A DNA stretch of 64,000 nucleotides, from contig NC_088915.1 in the NCBI RefSeq assembly GCF_963576675.1, forward strand, positions 89,351,501 through 89,415,500, read 5' to 3'. The notes under the pieces were generated by a model. The model was not told where the DNA came from. It worked only from the letters and a program-made list of their open reading frames with translations, and searched no databases. A program made the translations under genes and the position numbers. Position 1 is the first letter of the stretch; every line of letters begins with the position of its first letter. This document shows, one piece after another, positions 21,835 through 34,767 of the stretch. This stretch comes from Euphorbia lathyris. Taxonomy: Eukaryota; Streptophyta; Magnoliopsida; Malpighiales; Euphorbiaceae.

Positions 21835-22760
21835 TTCCCTTTTGGAAAGAATAAGAGCAGAAGACTTGTTACCAGAAACAATAGCAACTATCTACAAAGT
21901 AGAGGATTCTGAATGTACTTCTTTCTATTTTTCAACATCCTGAATCATAGAGTAAGCCTTGTGAATATTGGATAAGGGATCTAATAAAAGCATCTGATGC
22001 TTGACATGTGAATATTCATCACGTAAGCCCATAAAAGACTGAACCAGCTGGTCATCATTATGAGATTCATAAGCCTTTTTAACAAGTAGCTGGTCATCAT
22101 TATGAGATTCATAAGCCTTTTTAATAAGTAGGTAAGCTCATCCCATAATCATTTCAGTTTAGTAAAATATATGACAACAAGTTACCTTGTCTAAAATTAT
22201 TTATTTCCCTTTTGGCTGATAAATGAGAGGTCCATTGGAGCCTCCAAAACGTTGTTCAAGTTCATACCATAGTGCTCGAGCACAAGGTGTAAAAATGAAT
22301 ATACCTCAACTAAGTCAGAAGTTACCATGAAGTTTTCCACTACGGATAATCAAGCGAAGTCCTCGACGAAGTAAAACCATATAGGATGAATTTGAGTTTT
22401 TCTTTAGTAGAAAGAGCTACTTACATAACTCGACTTCAGGTTACATAATTATTTCCAGTCAAAGGTATTGTAACAAGGCTAATTTCGGGGTTATCAATGG
22501 TAGTGAGTTAAAGAGATAGTGAATAATCAGCTTGAATAGATAAGATTGGATTCATGTACGAATCAATTCAGAAGCATGATTGTGACTGGATTTAGATTTT
22601 TAGAAAAAGAATGGATGTTATTATGAGTTGGAGATAAACAAATTGACTGGAAATAGATGGATTTGGTACCTAGGATGATTGTCCAATGACATGCATCCGA
22701 CATTTCTCCTTTAAAGTTGGTCGATCTGGAGGAGGGAAGATCACCCGCCAATGTAACTCT
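21835..22760 (-). pseudogene. Copia gag remnant (UBN2 type)
   Basis: The readable core is FMGLRDEYSHVKHQMLLLDP then SNIHKAYSMIQDVEK, typical of copia gag. It is followed by stops. A 36-bp direct duplication (AGCTGGTCATCATTATGAGA and onward) lies at about 22046-22122. The N-terminal part continues to the right but is worn. Gag sits directly against mid-RT sequence, confirming an internal deletion. Confidence 0.7.
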
Positions 22761-22799
22761 GGCGGTAGAAGAAGCGATTTCGCAATTTCAGACGGTAGG

Positions 22800-24830
22800 G
22801 GGATACGATTCTAAAGACGTTCCGAAATAAAAATAAGAGTTTATAAAAAGATTTACATATCACTTTACTTAAAAATCATAACAGTGACAACGAGATTCGA
22901 ATCGAAATAGAATGCAACAAAATTAAAAATTTCATTGGTGCTCATATAAGGTAAAATAGATAATGTGACATTTATTTTAAAGTTTTGAGGAAAACAAAGT
23001 TTAGAATCGGCAGAAAATGTACATAGACACACAGTTAAACTGGTTCAAAAAATAAAGAAAGAAATGGGCCTAAGCCAACCTTGCATGATCTAAAGCCCAA
23101 CTGTGAAACATTTTAGGGCTTTTTAAGTGTCATAATTACTTATAAAATTACAATTAAATTATGGGGTAAATTACACAGAAATTCAATTTTTTAAAACTAT
23201 TTACAACTATGTCAAGTCATAATTTTGGATTATATCAAACTAGTAAAATTAGTACTTTTAATATATTTTAAGGATTGGAATTTATAAATTGAAGTCTGGA
23301 ATATATTTTTTAGGGCTTTTTTTTATAGGAAAGGAAAGAAAAAAAAAATTTCTAGAATTGAAGTCTAGAATTTTTAAATTATGGTGTAAAATCATAATAT
23401 ACAGAGAATAATGATATATTAAGAATTAAGTTTGGTAATATGACTTAGTTGTAATTTTGTACTTAATTATGATATTCATGTATTTGACCCTAAATTATGA
23501 AACACAAATATAAAAATAAATCTTGTAATTTAGTTGATTTATAAAATAGAGTCAATGGAAGGTTTAAGTGTCATAATTACATATAAAAAACACATTATTT
23601 ATTTTTATCTATTTGTGTTTAATTTTTTTTTTTATAGTTTGAAAATAAAGTTTTACAATTTTCCTAGTTGTATATCATAAACTTTTTCAACTCCTTACAA
23701 ACTGTGAGAATTACAAAATTTAAAGGATGTGATATGAAAAACATTATGTTAGCCGAATTTTATATTCAAAACTAATTTTTGATCATCAGGTGCTTAATGT
23801 GATAACAAAATAAAAACTCACATGCTTAATATATCAAAATAAAAGATCAAGAGCTTAATGAACTAAATTAAGTGATTCTACGACTGTTATCGTAATTCTG
23901 TATCTTGACTTCTTGATCAAAGCGTCGATCACCTGAAAACACAACAATGGTAAAAAAAATGGCCGGAGACCGACGAACCATTTCTGATGATAAAGTCAGT
24001 TGATAAACTAGGGAATATCAAAGACTATTGAGAAAGTATTTCAATGATTAGAAATGAATTACCTTGATTCCAAGAGCACCTCTACTATTTATAGATAACT
24101 AAAGTAATATCTCGGACAAGTGGCAGCTTATGATAGGTCAATGGATCCTATCTTTACATGTCATTATGTTTATGAGAATGAGGAACGTGTATTTGGAATC
24201 TAGCGCTTTGATTGATCCACGTGTCTTCCAAAATACATTTTTAGGAAGTTGCCTACAACAACACGAAGACGGACGAATGACTGCCTTCGGTTCATACTTA
24301 AGCTATAAACATCGCTCCCATTTCTCCTTGTGTTGGACAGAGTCTATCTGAGCTTCTTAAATTATAGTAGACCCACTTGTCATAAGCTCAAATGACTTAA
24401 TACTATAACAACGACGTTTGTACTTTTCGACTGAGAAATTATACAGAGTATTTTTTTAAAAGTTAAAATTATTTTAAACAAAATATTAATATCATCATAT
24501 ACAAATGATATATAATTAAAAAATATTAAATTTTTATATAAAAAGTTTATCAACTTACGTAACGCACGGATACAATATTAGTTTACACCATTTTATATGT
24601 TAAATTTACGCTTTATCATCCAAAACATTTGGATCAAATTTAACATTACCCAAATGTAAATGAAGACAATATCCAGAATAGAGCGGCTTAAATGCCTACT
24701 CATCAACTGATTAATACAACAACACAACAGAAGATAGGTTTCCAATGCTTCACACCATCAACATTTTGTTTGTTTCAAATCATATATATGATTCGAAATC
24801 GAAAATCCGTTCTGATTAGTCTTTTTATAT
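22800..24830. other. Gene-free stretch
   Basis: No gene or complete transposon was recognised. A direct repeat TTAAGTGTCATAATTAC occurs at about 23125 and 23566. The 73-codon plus frame at 24130 has no family resemblance. Confidence 0.5.
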
Positions 24831-25011
24831 GGTTTTTTTTGCCTCTATGATTTTTAGCTACCTAGACCGCCTAGACGCCGATGAATAAAAATATATTATT
24901 TAAGTTTTATCTTTATTATATTCCACTTTTGAATGTTGTCATATGGTTATTCGTGAATTGTATTTATTGTTTTCAAATATTTGGTTTAATTGTGTTCTCT
25001 AATTATTTTTA

Positions 25012-25513
25012 GGGTTAATTATAAAAAACTACCATGTGGTTTGACCGATTTGTGATGTGGTACATGTGTTTTTTTTTTTTTGCAAACGCAACCATGTGGT
25101 TTGCAAAATTTTACATTTGAGTTCACTTTGTCAGAATTTGAATCGATAACGACTTCGAGATGAAAATTTTCAAGAGTTAAATAATATTTTAAACAACTTT
25201 AATTTTTCAACTTTTTAGGTTTGATGTCATTTAAGTGTTGTTTTTTTTTTATGAGAGAGAAAGATAATGCTTAGAGAGAGAAAAATCAAAAAATGATTAT
25301 TTTGAAAAATTAAGAATATGGTTCCATTGTAAATATGATATCAAACAAGTTTAATTCTTCAAAAATTTCATTTTGAGGTCGTTATCGGCCAAATTTGGCC
25401 AAGTAAAAAAACATGTAAAATTTTGTAACATAGGGTTGTGTTTGAAAAAAAAATACCACAGGTACCACATCGCAAATCGGCCAAACGACATAGTACTTTT
25501 TTGTAATTAACCC
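25012..25513. mobile_element. Mutator-type MITE with perfect 9-bp TSD
   Basis: The ends GGGTTAATTATAAAAAACTA and TACTTTTTTGTAATTAACCC are inverted. The TSD TTATTTTTA is exact (25003-25011 and 25514-25522). Length 502 bp. Confidence 0.85.
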
Positions 25514-25559
25514 TTATTTTTATAAAATGGTTTAAGACTTTTTGTTTTTTAAAGAAAAT

Positions 25560-25740
25560 ACCATGCATTAAATATAATTAAAATACAAGGCTTCAACAAT
25601 GAAATATGGAGGACTAATATGTCACTCCATCAGTCCTGGCATAGAATATGATGATTAGCAAAAATGATACTAACATCATTATACGAATGAATCAACCTAT
25701 TATAACCCTCAAGAACAATGCCGTAATAAGACATTGTTTC
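25560..25740 (-). pseudogene. Possible LINE RNase H end fragment
   Basis: On the minus strand the phrases YGIVLEGYNRLI and SYNDVSIIFANHH resemble the 'ED...L...NVS..FV.R.AN' end of plant L1 RNase H domains. The match is short and degenerate. Confidence 0.3.
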
Positions 25741-25867
25741 ATGGCTTTTGGTGAATTATAATATATTTTATTTGTTGGAGTTGTTTTAATGATATTGTTG
25801 TTGAAATGTTGATTTTTCGCATTTTTAAAGAAATATGTTACAAATATACATATTTTTATATTAAATA

Positions 25868-28800
25868 AAATATAAAAATAAACCTTGTGATTTGACTAAT
25901 TTGTAAAGACAATCCATGTGGTTCAAAAGTTTGTAAACAGGGGTCTATATTTTGTGAATTTTGCAGTTAAAGGATATGTGAGTTGAGTTTTCGACCAAAC
26001 AATACTTGAGGTTTAGTTTTGCAAAGTTAGATCTTAAATATTGGATAATTTGCAAAGTCAGTCTTTTTAATTGCCCAAAATCGTTTCCTTTTTAGGGTAA
26101 ATAGTCATAACGATAATTTTTTTTGAAAGAATGATGAGTTTGTAAACTGCAAAAAGTACAGATTCCCGTTTATAAATTTTTTTTTTTTTTGATAAGATGA
26201 ACTTATATTAAACAACACAAGCCAAATCGTTTTGAATACAAACAGTAATACAATCAGGGAAATCTTCAATAAGAATTTCCATAACAGATAGAGAGCAAGC
26301 CCAAGCAGCTAAACCATGTGCAACAGTATTCGCTTGTCTTCTCTCAAACACATACTCGATCGACATAAAAGAATGAAGAAGATCGAGAATATCATCACGA
26401 ATAACACCCAACCAATTTGTCAAACCTTGATCTCCTTTAAGCAAATTAATAGATGAAATTGAGTCAGATGCCACTACAATATTTTGGAACCCACAATCAA
26501 GAACAATACATAAAGAATTATATATTAGTAAAAGCTCAGCATGTAGTGCCGAAATTGAAGATCCAAGAGGCCCACCACCAGATAACATCACATTTCCATA
26601 ACAGTCCCTCACAACCATGCCAAAGGAAGCAGAACAGGAAATAATTGAAAAAGAGGCATCACAATTTAATTTATACGAATTTGCACATGGAGGAAACCAC
26701 ACAGCTCGATCATAATCAGTCCACCTAGCACCATTCGCACCAATAAGCTCAGTAATTTCACCAGTCTCTAGCAAACCTGGTGTAAAAACAGCAGCAATTC
26801 CTGCCCCAACTCCTCCATTTAAAGACAAACCAGCTCCTGAATTCGCCACACCAGTATAATTAATGGTTGGAACTGAAGTTAATCTTGATTCCTCATTCAT
26901 GCCATGCCTTATCATCAATACATCTCCATCAAAGACTCCAAATTTCTCCGGATAAATTCCATTTAATCCTCCTCCAAACTTAACCAATCCTGCTTTAAAA
27001 ATATTAACAGAGTCCATAACAGCCGCCCAACATCTAATTGCTCCAAGCGGCCTCTTTCCATGTGCTAATTGATTTCTTTCAAACCAAATATAATGAATTA
27101 ACCCACAAAAGATAACAAGCTCCCCCATTGACAACAAATTAAATATAGCAGAAAACCACTCCAAACAAGAATACCCTGTAACTTTATACACAGAATAAAC
27201 CATATTCGCCTGTTTCCAATAAGATCTCGTGCTTGGGCATTCCTTAAAAATATGAATTAAAGACTCGAAATGAAAACCACAAAATGGACAGTGTCCCATT
27301 ACCTCAATCCCTTTCTTCATCAGATTTTCATAACATAGCAATATATTTTTTGCAGCATTCCAGACAGTATGAATAAATTTTGAAGGACAATTAGTCTTCC
27401 ACAGATTTCCCCAAAAACGATCAGGACCATAGATGAAGTTGCAAACCTTGAAGAAATTCTCATAGCATCAAAAGCAACTCCATAACCAGACTTCACTAAA
27501 TATTCACCATATTTTGAATGCACCCAAAACAAAGAATCAGTTAAATTCCTTTGACTTAATGGGATTTTCAAAATTGCCTCTGCTATATCAGATGAGAAAC
27601 AGAAATAGACCAACTCTCTTTTCCAACAGAAATTATCAAAATCAATTAGACATGAAATATAATTTGTTGGAGTAGGATTCAAAACATACAAAGGTCTATG
27701 ACACGGCACATCAGGAATCCACTTTGGCACCATCAAATCAATAGTCCTTCCATCTCCCACTCTCCAGCAACATCCATCCATAATAACCTGTCGAGCTTTA
27801 ATTAAGCTCCTCCATACATGACTAGGACAGAAACCAATTTTTGCATCCAAAATCCCCTTCCTTGGAAAATATTTATGTTTAAATACCTGTGAGCAAAGAG
27901 AATCAGGAAATTCCACAAACCTCCATACTTGCTTAGCTAATAACGCAAGATTAAAAGCATACATATTTCGAAATCCCAAACCACCCTCTTCCTTAGGGTA
28001 ATATAGTCTTTCCCAACTCACCCAATGAATGCGCTTTTGTGAAGAAACATGATTCCACCAGAATCTAGCCATAATTTGTTGTAATTCATCACAAAACGTC
28101 TTAGGCAATAAAAAATAACACATTATATATTGAGGAATTGACTGTGCCACAGACTTAATCAAAATTTATTTCCCTCCACGAGACAAACACTTCTCTTTCC
28201 ACCCACAAACCCTCTTCCATAACCTATCCTTAAGAAACTTAAAAACGGCCTTTTTTTATCTTCCAATAATTGATGGTAACCCCAAATATTTTTCAAAACA
28301 AACCACTTCACGAACGCCAAGCAAACTTGCACACCTAGACTGAACATCAGTTCCCACACATTTACTAAAAGTAATGTCAGTTTTTTCATAATTTATACGC
28401 TGTCCCGAAGCATTCTCATAAACAGACAATAACTCCCGAATAGTAGAGCACTCAGTCGAGGAAGCTCTAAAGAACAAAACTGAATCATTAGCAAAAAAAC
28501 AAGTGTGAAATAATAGGCCCAGAATTGCTAACTCGAATCCCATGCAAAACTCTGTCTCTCTCAGATTTCCTAATCAATGCTGATAACCCTTCCGCACAAA
28601 TTAGAAACAAATAAGGTGATAATGGATCCCCTTGACGAAGACCTCTACTAGGTTTAACAAAACCTTTTGGTACCCCATTTATAAGGAAAGAAAAGGAAAC
28701 TGAAGACAGACAATTTTGAATTAAATCAACCCAACAACCCGGGAAACCCATAACTGACATCATATCTTTAATAAAACTCCACTCAACCCTATCATATGCT

Positions 28801-30503
28801 TTACTCATATCCAATTTTAAAGCACATACCCCTTTTTTACTACTAATTCTATGCTTCATTGAGTGGAACAACTCAAATGCAATTAGTGCACTATCCGTGA
28901 TTAAACGATTAGGAACAAATGCACTCTGAGATGGATGAATAATAGAATGCAGACAAGTCTTAAGCCTATTTGCCAATGTCTTTGAAATAAGTTTATAAAC
29001 CACATTTCAAAGGCTAATAGGACGAAGATCTTTTAAAGAATTTGGATTTTTAACTTTGGGAATAAGAGTAATAAAGGTATGGTTTAAAGACGACGGAAAA
29101 GGGGCACCATTAAGAACATTCAATACAAGGGCAATTATCTGTTCCCCAACCACATCCCAATATGTTTTAAAAAATAAAGCTGACATACCATCAGGTCCAG
29201 GAGCCTTAGACCCATCAGTCTGTTTTAATCCCACCATAACCTCATCAGCCTCAAAAGGAGCTTGTAAATGTGCAACCTCCTCAGAAGATAGAAACCGATC
29301 AATAGAATTCTGAATAGCATCACAGTGAGAGGGAACTGTTGAAGAGAATAATTCAGAAAAATAGGAAGACACAATATGTTCAATTTCAACTTTTGTTTCA
29401 TGCCAAACCCCTTCTGAATCTTGCAATCTTTTAACACAATTCACCCTTCGCCTACTAGTCGCCTTAGAGTGGAAAAACTGTGTATTCCTATCACCCTCCC
29501 TAAGCCAATTCACACGAGATCGTTGCTTCCACATCACTTCTTCATCCTCCTGAACCTTTATAATCTCCTTCTCAATACTTGCCATTACCCTTGCCTTCTC
29601 ATCATTCATAGGACCAGATTCTAAAATTTGCAAATCATGTAACAAATTCTTCAACTTCACACCAATATGGCCAAAACAATCCCTATTCCATTTTTTTAAA
29701 GCGATACCACATTGTTTCAGCTTATCACAAACCCCAAGAACTGGACATGTTCCATTATTCCAAACTGACTGAATAACAGAACGACAACCCGAATTCCTAA
29801 TCCAAATTTTTTCAAATCTGAAAGGTCGTTGTTTATAACACTGAATCCCATCTGTATCAATAAGAATAGGAGAATGATCAGATGCCACTCTTGCTAAAAC
29901 AGATACCAATGCTCTCGGGAAAAGCAACTCCCAACTAACCTGACAAACAGCCCGATCCAATCTTTCCCTAATTCGAGCAAGACCTTGTCTACCATTAGAC
30001 CAAGTAAAGCAGGCACCTGTGTATCGTAAGTCAAAAAGATCACAATCATCCAAACAGTTTCGAAAAGCTTCCATTGAACGATAATTTTCTGAAGACCCAC
30101 ATTCCTTCTCTCTTGAATACATAATTTCGTTAAAATCCCCAAAACAAACCCAAGGAAGCCCTTCCCTAGAATGAAGATCCCTAATCATACTCCATGTACG
30201 GACCTTATTTGGTGTTTCTGGCCATCCATATACCCCTGTACCCCTCTACATCAAATTTCCCATATCATCCTCCACACCAAAATGAATACAATTCATACAG
30301 AAACCAAGAATTCTTAATCCAAAATCAAGCTTCCACATCAGAATTAACCCACCAGAATGACCTACTGAGTCAACCTTGAAAAAATGATAGTCCAAAAATC
30401 TCAATTTTAACCTATCCAAATTACCATTTAATCTTACTCCATAATAAAAACCACATCTGGGCAGTGACATCTTTGCAAATCGATCAAACCATAATATTTA
30501 TTT
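25868..30503. mobile_element. MITE split by LINE insertion
   Basis: The left end AATAAACCTTGTGATTTGAC (25876) has its inverted partner GATCAAACCATAATATTTAT at about 30483-30502. Between them the LINE occupies 26177-30470. An older relative is at 4730-4965. Confidence 0.55.
26177..30470 (-). pseudogene. L1-type LINE ORF2: endonuclease, reverse transcriptase, zf-RVT, RNase H
   Basis: This is a non-LTR retrotransposon in reverse orientation, ending in 14 A on its own strand (26177-26190). Order on the minus strand: endonuclease (GGLILMWK, CFGDFNEI, ASDHSPI), RT (KLDMSKAYDRVEW, LRQGDPLSPYLF, FANDSVLFF), thumb and zinc-finger linker, RNase H (NCDASF, LHAELLLI, VASDS, ANTVAHGLA) with a stop near 26208. 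It is disabled by in-frame stops at about 30221 (Trp to stop), 29007 (RPISLC..., Cys to stop), 28254 and 28169. Two frameshifts lie near 28498 (a T run extended to seven) and near 27455. The RT box FADD reads FAND. ORF1 and the endonuclease N-terminus are missing, so the copy was 5'-truncated at insertion. Confidence 0.92.
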
Positions 30504-30835
30504 TTACTTTTTTCTAAATAATTTTATATTATTACTTTTAGATAGTATATACATATTTTAATTAAATTTATATAATAATTTGTTAATTAACAAATATAAA
30601 AATATAAATCTGATTAATCTCTAATTAATTTTCAACTAATCCTCGATTAATCTTCGAGGAATTATCCTCTCTACTAGTACCTAACGTATTTTACGACCTT
30701 ACATATATATTAGACATGTTACAGATATAGAGATAAACTAGTCATGAATGAAGTTTTTAAATGTCTTTCGTGAAATTTTCAATTTCCCTTTTTAAGTTTA
30801 TTATGGGTAAATAATTCCTGAAGCTTATTATTTTA

Positions 30836-31187
30836 AGGGATATGGTATCAAAATATATAGTTGTAATGCTTTTGGGAAGTATCAATTTAGGGTTAGGCTT
30901 CATGTATAAAATAGTACCAATATAAGTTTAATTTTTACGAAAAAAGTATCAATTTAGACCTCGATAATAGAACTTGACACGTCATTCATGTACTCCATGA
31001 AGTTCTACTAATTGTATGTGGAGAGAGAAATCATAACTTAACGAAGTAATATGAATACCGTGTCATGTTTTGTTATCGAGATCTAAATTGATATTCTTTT
31101 ATAAATGTTAAGCCTATATTGGTGCTACGTAAAACCTAAATTAATACTTCACCAAAAATCTTAGGTCTATTTTAGTACATTATCCCT
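30836..31187. mobile_element. MITE of the 'AGGGATAAGGTATC' family, copy 3
   Basis: The ends AGGGATATGGTATCAAAATA and TTTTAGTACATTATCCCT are inverted, and the interior matches copies 1 and 2 (ATAGAACTTGACACGTC, CCGTGTCATGTTTTGTTAT). Confidence 0.7.
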
Positions 31188-31320
31188 TATTTAATGATTG
31201 GTAAGTTAAAGCTTACATTTTAATATGAACAATGTCTTCAAGCAAGATTAATTTTAGCCATACATTATCACAAATTTGAAAATATTGATTTGATAGTTAT
31301 TTAACTGTCACATCAGACCT

Positions 31321-31603
31321 GCGGACTGTCTTGCAAGCATTGGTCAAACAGTAGCAACAAAAACGTGGTGGGCAGCAGCACCGACATCCTGTCAGGGCTT
31401 CGTTTTTGATGATTTATGTAATGTAGCGCATGTTCGTGTTAGATAGCTTTTTGGTTCTTTGTTTTCCCCTTTATTTTTGACTTCTCCCCCTTTGTATTCT
31501 TTTTTCATTCTTTTTAATAAATTCGGGTTGCAGGCTGTGCCGGAGGTGCCAACCTAGTTGGGATGTCCGGCGGTCTGCGCGTCCCAACCTTCATTCAAAA
31601 AAA
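31321..31603 (+). mobile_element. 5'-truncated LINE tail with 11-bp TSD
   Basis: The insert begins inside the C-terminal RNase H region; ADCLASIGQTVATKTWW and a stop after VAHVRVR are readable. It continues through a 3' untranslated region with GGATGTCCGGCGGTCTG and ends in A8. ACATCAGACCT flanks both sides (31310-31320 and 31604-31614). This is a clean target-primed reverse transcription product. Confidence 0.88.
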
Positions 31604-31650
31604 ACATCAGACCTTTCAATAATCAATTATTTCTAACAGTCTACTTAACA

Positions 31651-32207
31651 TCTATATATATAATATAAAACAGTAACGATGGAGCTGAGGTGTCACTTCC
31701 TCATTTTTTACTGATAAAAAATATAATATAAAATATTAACTTTAGTTATATTATTATATTTATTTATAAAAAGATTATTTTATCCGTACTATATCTAAGA
31801 GTTCTACAGAATTTAAATTAATCCCTAAAATCTCTCTAATTCTCTGCATATCTATATCTAAAAGTTCTACATAATTTAAATTAATCCCTAAAATCTCTCT
31901 AATTCTTTGCATATCTATATATCTATATATATAAAATATATAATATAAAATATTAACGATGGAGCTGAGGTGTCACTTTATTATTTTTTACTGATAAAAA
32001 ATATAATATAATATATAATATATTAATTTTAATTATATTATTATATTTATCTATAAAAAAATTATTTAAATTAAATGTGAAAATAAAATAATAATATTTA
32101 ATTTATATAACACTTTTATATCATTAATTGTAATTATTAAATTATATTTTTTTTGTTAATATTTATATATTAAGATGAATCCGTGCATCGCACTGGTCAA
32201 AAACTAG
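31651..32207 (+). mobile_element. Non-autonomous Helitron with duplicated 5' end
   Basis: It starts TCTATATATATAATATAAAA after an A and ends ACTAG before a T. The hairpin CCGTGCATCGCACTGG lies 7 bp before the CTAG end, matching the Helitron 3' rule. A second 5' end of the same kind begins at about 31914-31922, and the phrase CGATGGAGCTGAGGTGTCAC occurs after both. The right-hand copy (31922-32207) is therefore complete on its own. Confidence 0.7.
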
Positions 32208-32459
32208 TTTTTAAAATTTTGGTAACATAACGCTAAAACTGAGCTTGCTTAAAATTGTATTATTTCATATGCTACACTTCTTAAAAAACGCCAGGATCAC
32301 AGGAGAAGTACATGAATCACGGAGGGTCGCAACCAAAAAGTTTCTCACTAAAAATTAAAATTTCTGTTGTAATTTATTATTTTAACAAAATTGTAGTTGG
32401 GACGGAATTAGGGAGATAGTTCCGTCACCGATTCTCAGACTAATTTCTTCTTTTGGGTG

Positions 32460-32972
32460 TTGCTATTTACCGTCTCAAATTATTTATCACCGCCCCCATT
32501 TGGACAATTTTGCCATTTTCATAAAAAAAATTTAACTTTTTTTTTGAGAGAGAATCCGCATCTTTTATGCCTAGGCGGATGAATCTCCCGCCTACCCATA
32601 GGCTAGGTGGGAGATTCTCCCACCTGCACTAGGCATCATTTTTTTATGAAAAATCGTAAAAGTTTTTGTGACGAAAAATACAAAATCGTTCAATTTTTGT
32701 GATGAAAAATACATAAACGTTACAAAAAAAAATATGCATTATTTTTATGATTTCTTTGATAAAAAACGTAAATTTTAATGTTTCCGACTCGTAATCATCC
32801 ATTTCCGGGGGTTCTCAGGTTGTCACGCATCAATTATTTTCATAATTTCAATTATTGTTGTTCGGGTTTGTGATTTTGAAGAGAAAATTTTCGGTTTTTA
32901 ATCAAAATTATGATATGGACAAAAAAGTCCAAATAAGAGTGGTGATAAATAAATGGGACCGATATTTAGCAA
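32460..32972. mobile_element. Mutator-type MITE with internal hairpin, copy 1
   Basis: About 60-bp inverted ends are seen: TTGCTATTTACCGTCTC... and ...GACCGATATTTAGCAA. The interior has CCTAGGCGGATGAATCTCCC and GTGGGAGATTCTCCCACCT as a folded pair. The short plus frame at 32855 is spurious. The sister copy is at 35768-36366. Confidence 0.65.
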
Positions 32973-33311
32973 TCCATTTTTTTTCCAATAGATGTCGTGG
33001 ATTCCTGGTTCTGATTGCAAATTATCAAAATAACTCAACCATGGAAGTTAATTATGATTAATTGGAAGTTTGGGGTGGATTAATAATAATATGCATCTAA
33101 TCAGGGGCGGAGACTGGAGGGATCCCTCCGACCGTTGAAACTACCCCCTATTAGAGGTGGGTTCGGCTCCTCCGTCTCCAACAGATTAAGTTTCGGGGTT
33201 GTTAATCATCTCATTTAATTTGTATTTTATTATAAAATTAAATTTAATTAATATATAAAGAGATTAGTTTTCCTTAGTTCAAAATGACTCAATTTTACGA
33301 GTTTTTATATT

Positions 33312-33488
33312 AAGCATCGGGTCTTGCATGTCACTTGGAAGACCCTCAATTCACATTTGGACATGTGTATTGTGACTCCATGTAATAACTAAAATAGTGG
33401 GACCTATTATAATATGCGTGGGTCCGTATTACACGTGTCAAAGTATGTATGAGAGGTCTTCCATTTGACATGGAGAACCGGGTGCTTC
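33312..33488. repeat. Small foldback repeat
   Basis: AAGCATCGGGTCTTGCATGT and ACATGGAGAACCGGGTGCTT are an inverted pair, and the pairing continues inward (GGAAGACC / GGTCTTCC). No TSD was recognised. Confidence 0.55.
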
Positions 33489-33774
33489 TAATAATTTACC
33501 CAATTTTACTACCAATTAAGGTTTGTTTAAGTGATTAAGAGTCCAAATCGTTTAAATTAGATCTCGAGTTCGAATTTAGTGTATGCAGAAAACTTTAATT
33601 GGGAGAGAATCTACCTAAAGGGTACCTGACAAGCCTTGAACCGAGAAATCAGACAAAAAAAAAAAAAAAAAAAAAAACACACGGTAGGTGTAAAATTAGC
33701 CCCCCAGTGAAAAGAAACCTTGTATTCGCGACTACATGGAGACGTAGTAACTAACTATAATTGAAAAGATGAGT

Positions 33775-34757
33775 AAATTATACTCATGGTCACTAAACTT
33801 TACTCATTTTCACCGTGTATCAACAAAACTTCAAAAAAAATAATATAAAAGTCACTCAATTTTATATTTTCTAACATTATGATCATTAAATTTTAACCAA
33901 CCTTTTAAAATAACGACCTCAAAATGAAAATATTCAAGAATTAAAGTTTTTTACAACGATATTTAACATTAAACCACATTTTTTTATTTTTCAAAATTAC
34001 CATTTTTAAGTTTTCTCTCTCTAAAAATTCACTTTCTCTATCCTAGCCAAACAACACAAATTACCTCAAAATAAAATTTTTGAAGACTTAAAGTTACTTA
34101 GAATATTATTAGTTCTTGAAATTTTTTATTTGGATTAAACCCATTTTTGGTCTATGTAGTATTCAAAATTTTATCCTTTACCCCATGTCGTATCATTTGG
34201 TACATTTTCCCATTAAAGTATTCCAATAGGGGTTATTTAACTCATTTTGGATGAAAAATTATTAATTTTTTTTTGTCACGTGATATATACACGTGGCAAT
34301 TGATTTAATTTTTTCCATATAGATTTAATATGTGGATAAATAAGAAAAAAATATAAGGGATTGTTTTTTTCTTATTTATCCACATATTAAGTCTATAAAA
34401 AAAATTAAAACAACCGTTATATTTACATGTCACATGTCAAAAATTGTGTCATGTGACAAATTTTTTTAACAAACCAGATAGTTTTCCATCCAAAATGAGT
34501 TAAACGTCGCTTATTGAGATATTCTAAGGGGTAAATGTTATCAAATAATACCATATGGGTCAAATGGAAAATTTTTACATACCACATGGGCCAAATAGGT
34601 GTTTATTCCTTTTTATTTTGAGGTCGTCAATCGTCATTTTGAGACGTTAATTGAAGTTTAGTAGTCATAATATTAAAAAATGTAAAGTTGAGTGACTTTT
34701 ATATTACGTTTTACTATGAAAATAAGTAAAGTTCAGTGACTACGAGTGTAATTTACC
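33775..34757. mobile_element. Mutator-type MITE, 'GGGTAAATTACACCC' family, copy c, with nested element
   Basis: The ends GAGTAAATTATACTCATGG and ACGAGTGTAATTTACC are inverted. The body matches copy a. An insertion at 34134-34609 interrupts it at the ATTTTTTATTTTGAGG site that is intact in other copies. Confidence 0.7.
34134..34609. mobile_element. MITE nested in copy c
   Basis: The ends GGATTAAACCCATTTTTGG and CCAAATAGGTGTTTATTCC are inverted. Flanking TTTTTATTT on both sides is consistent with a 9-bp TSD. Inside, an inverted pair around TTATTTATCCACATATTAA folds back on itself. Confidence 0.65.
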
Positions 34758-34767
34758 TTTGAAAATA

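Larger units (their letters stand above)
24840..30690. repeat. Old repeat unit, paired with the one at about 61000-63190
   Basis: The left part (CTAGACGCCGATGAATAAAA, TTTAATGATATTGTTGTTGA) and right part (AATAATTTTATATTATTA near 30525, CCTAACGTATT near 30680) also flank the Mutator-like element at 61252. Each of the two units has different younger insertions in the middle. The element class is unknown. Confidence 0.5.

Noticed and set aside
24130..24351. 73-codon plus frame
   Set aside because: No recognisable family, no splice context, length expected by chance in this much DNA.
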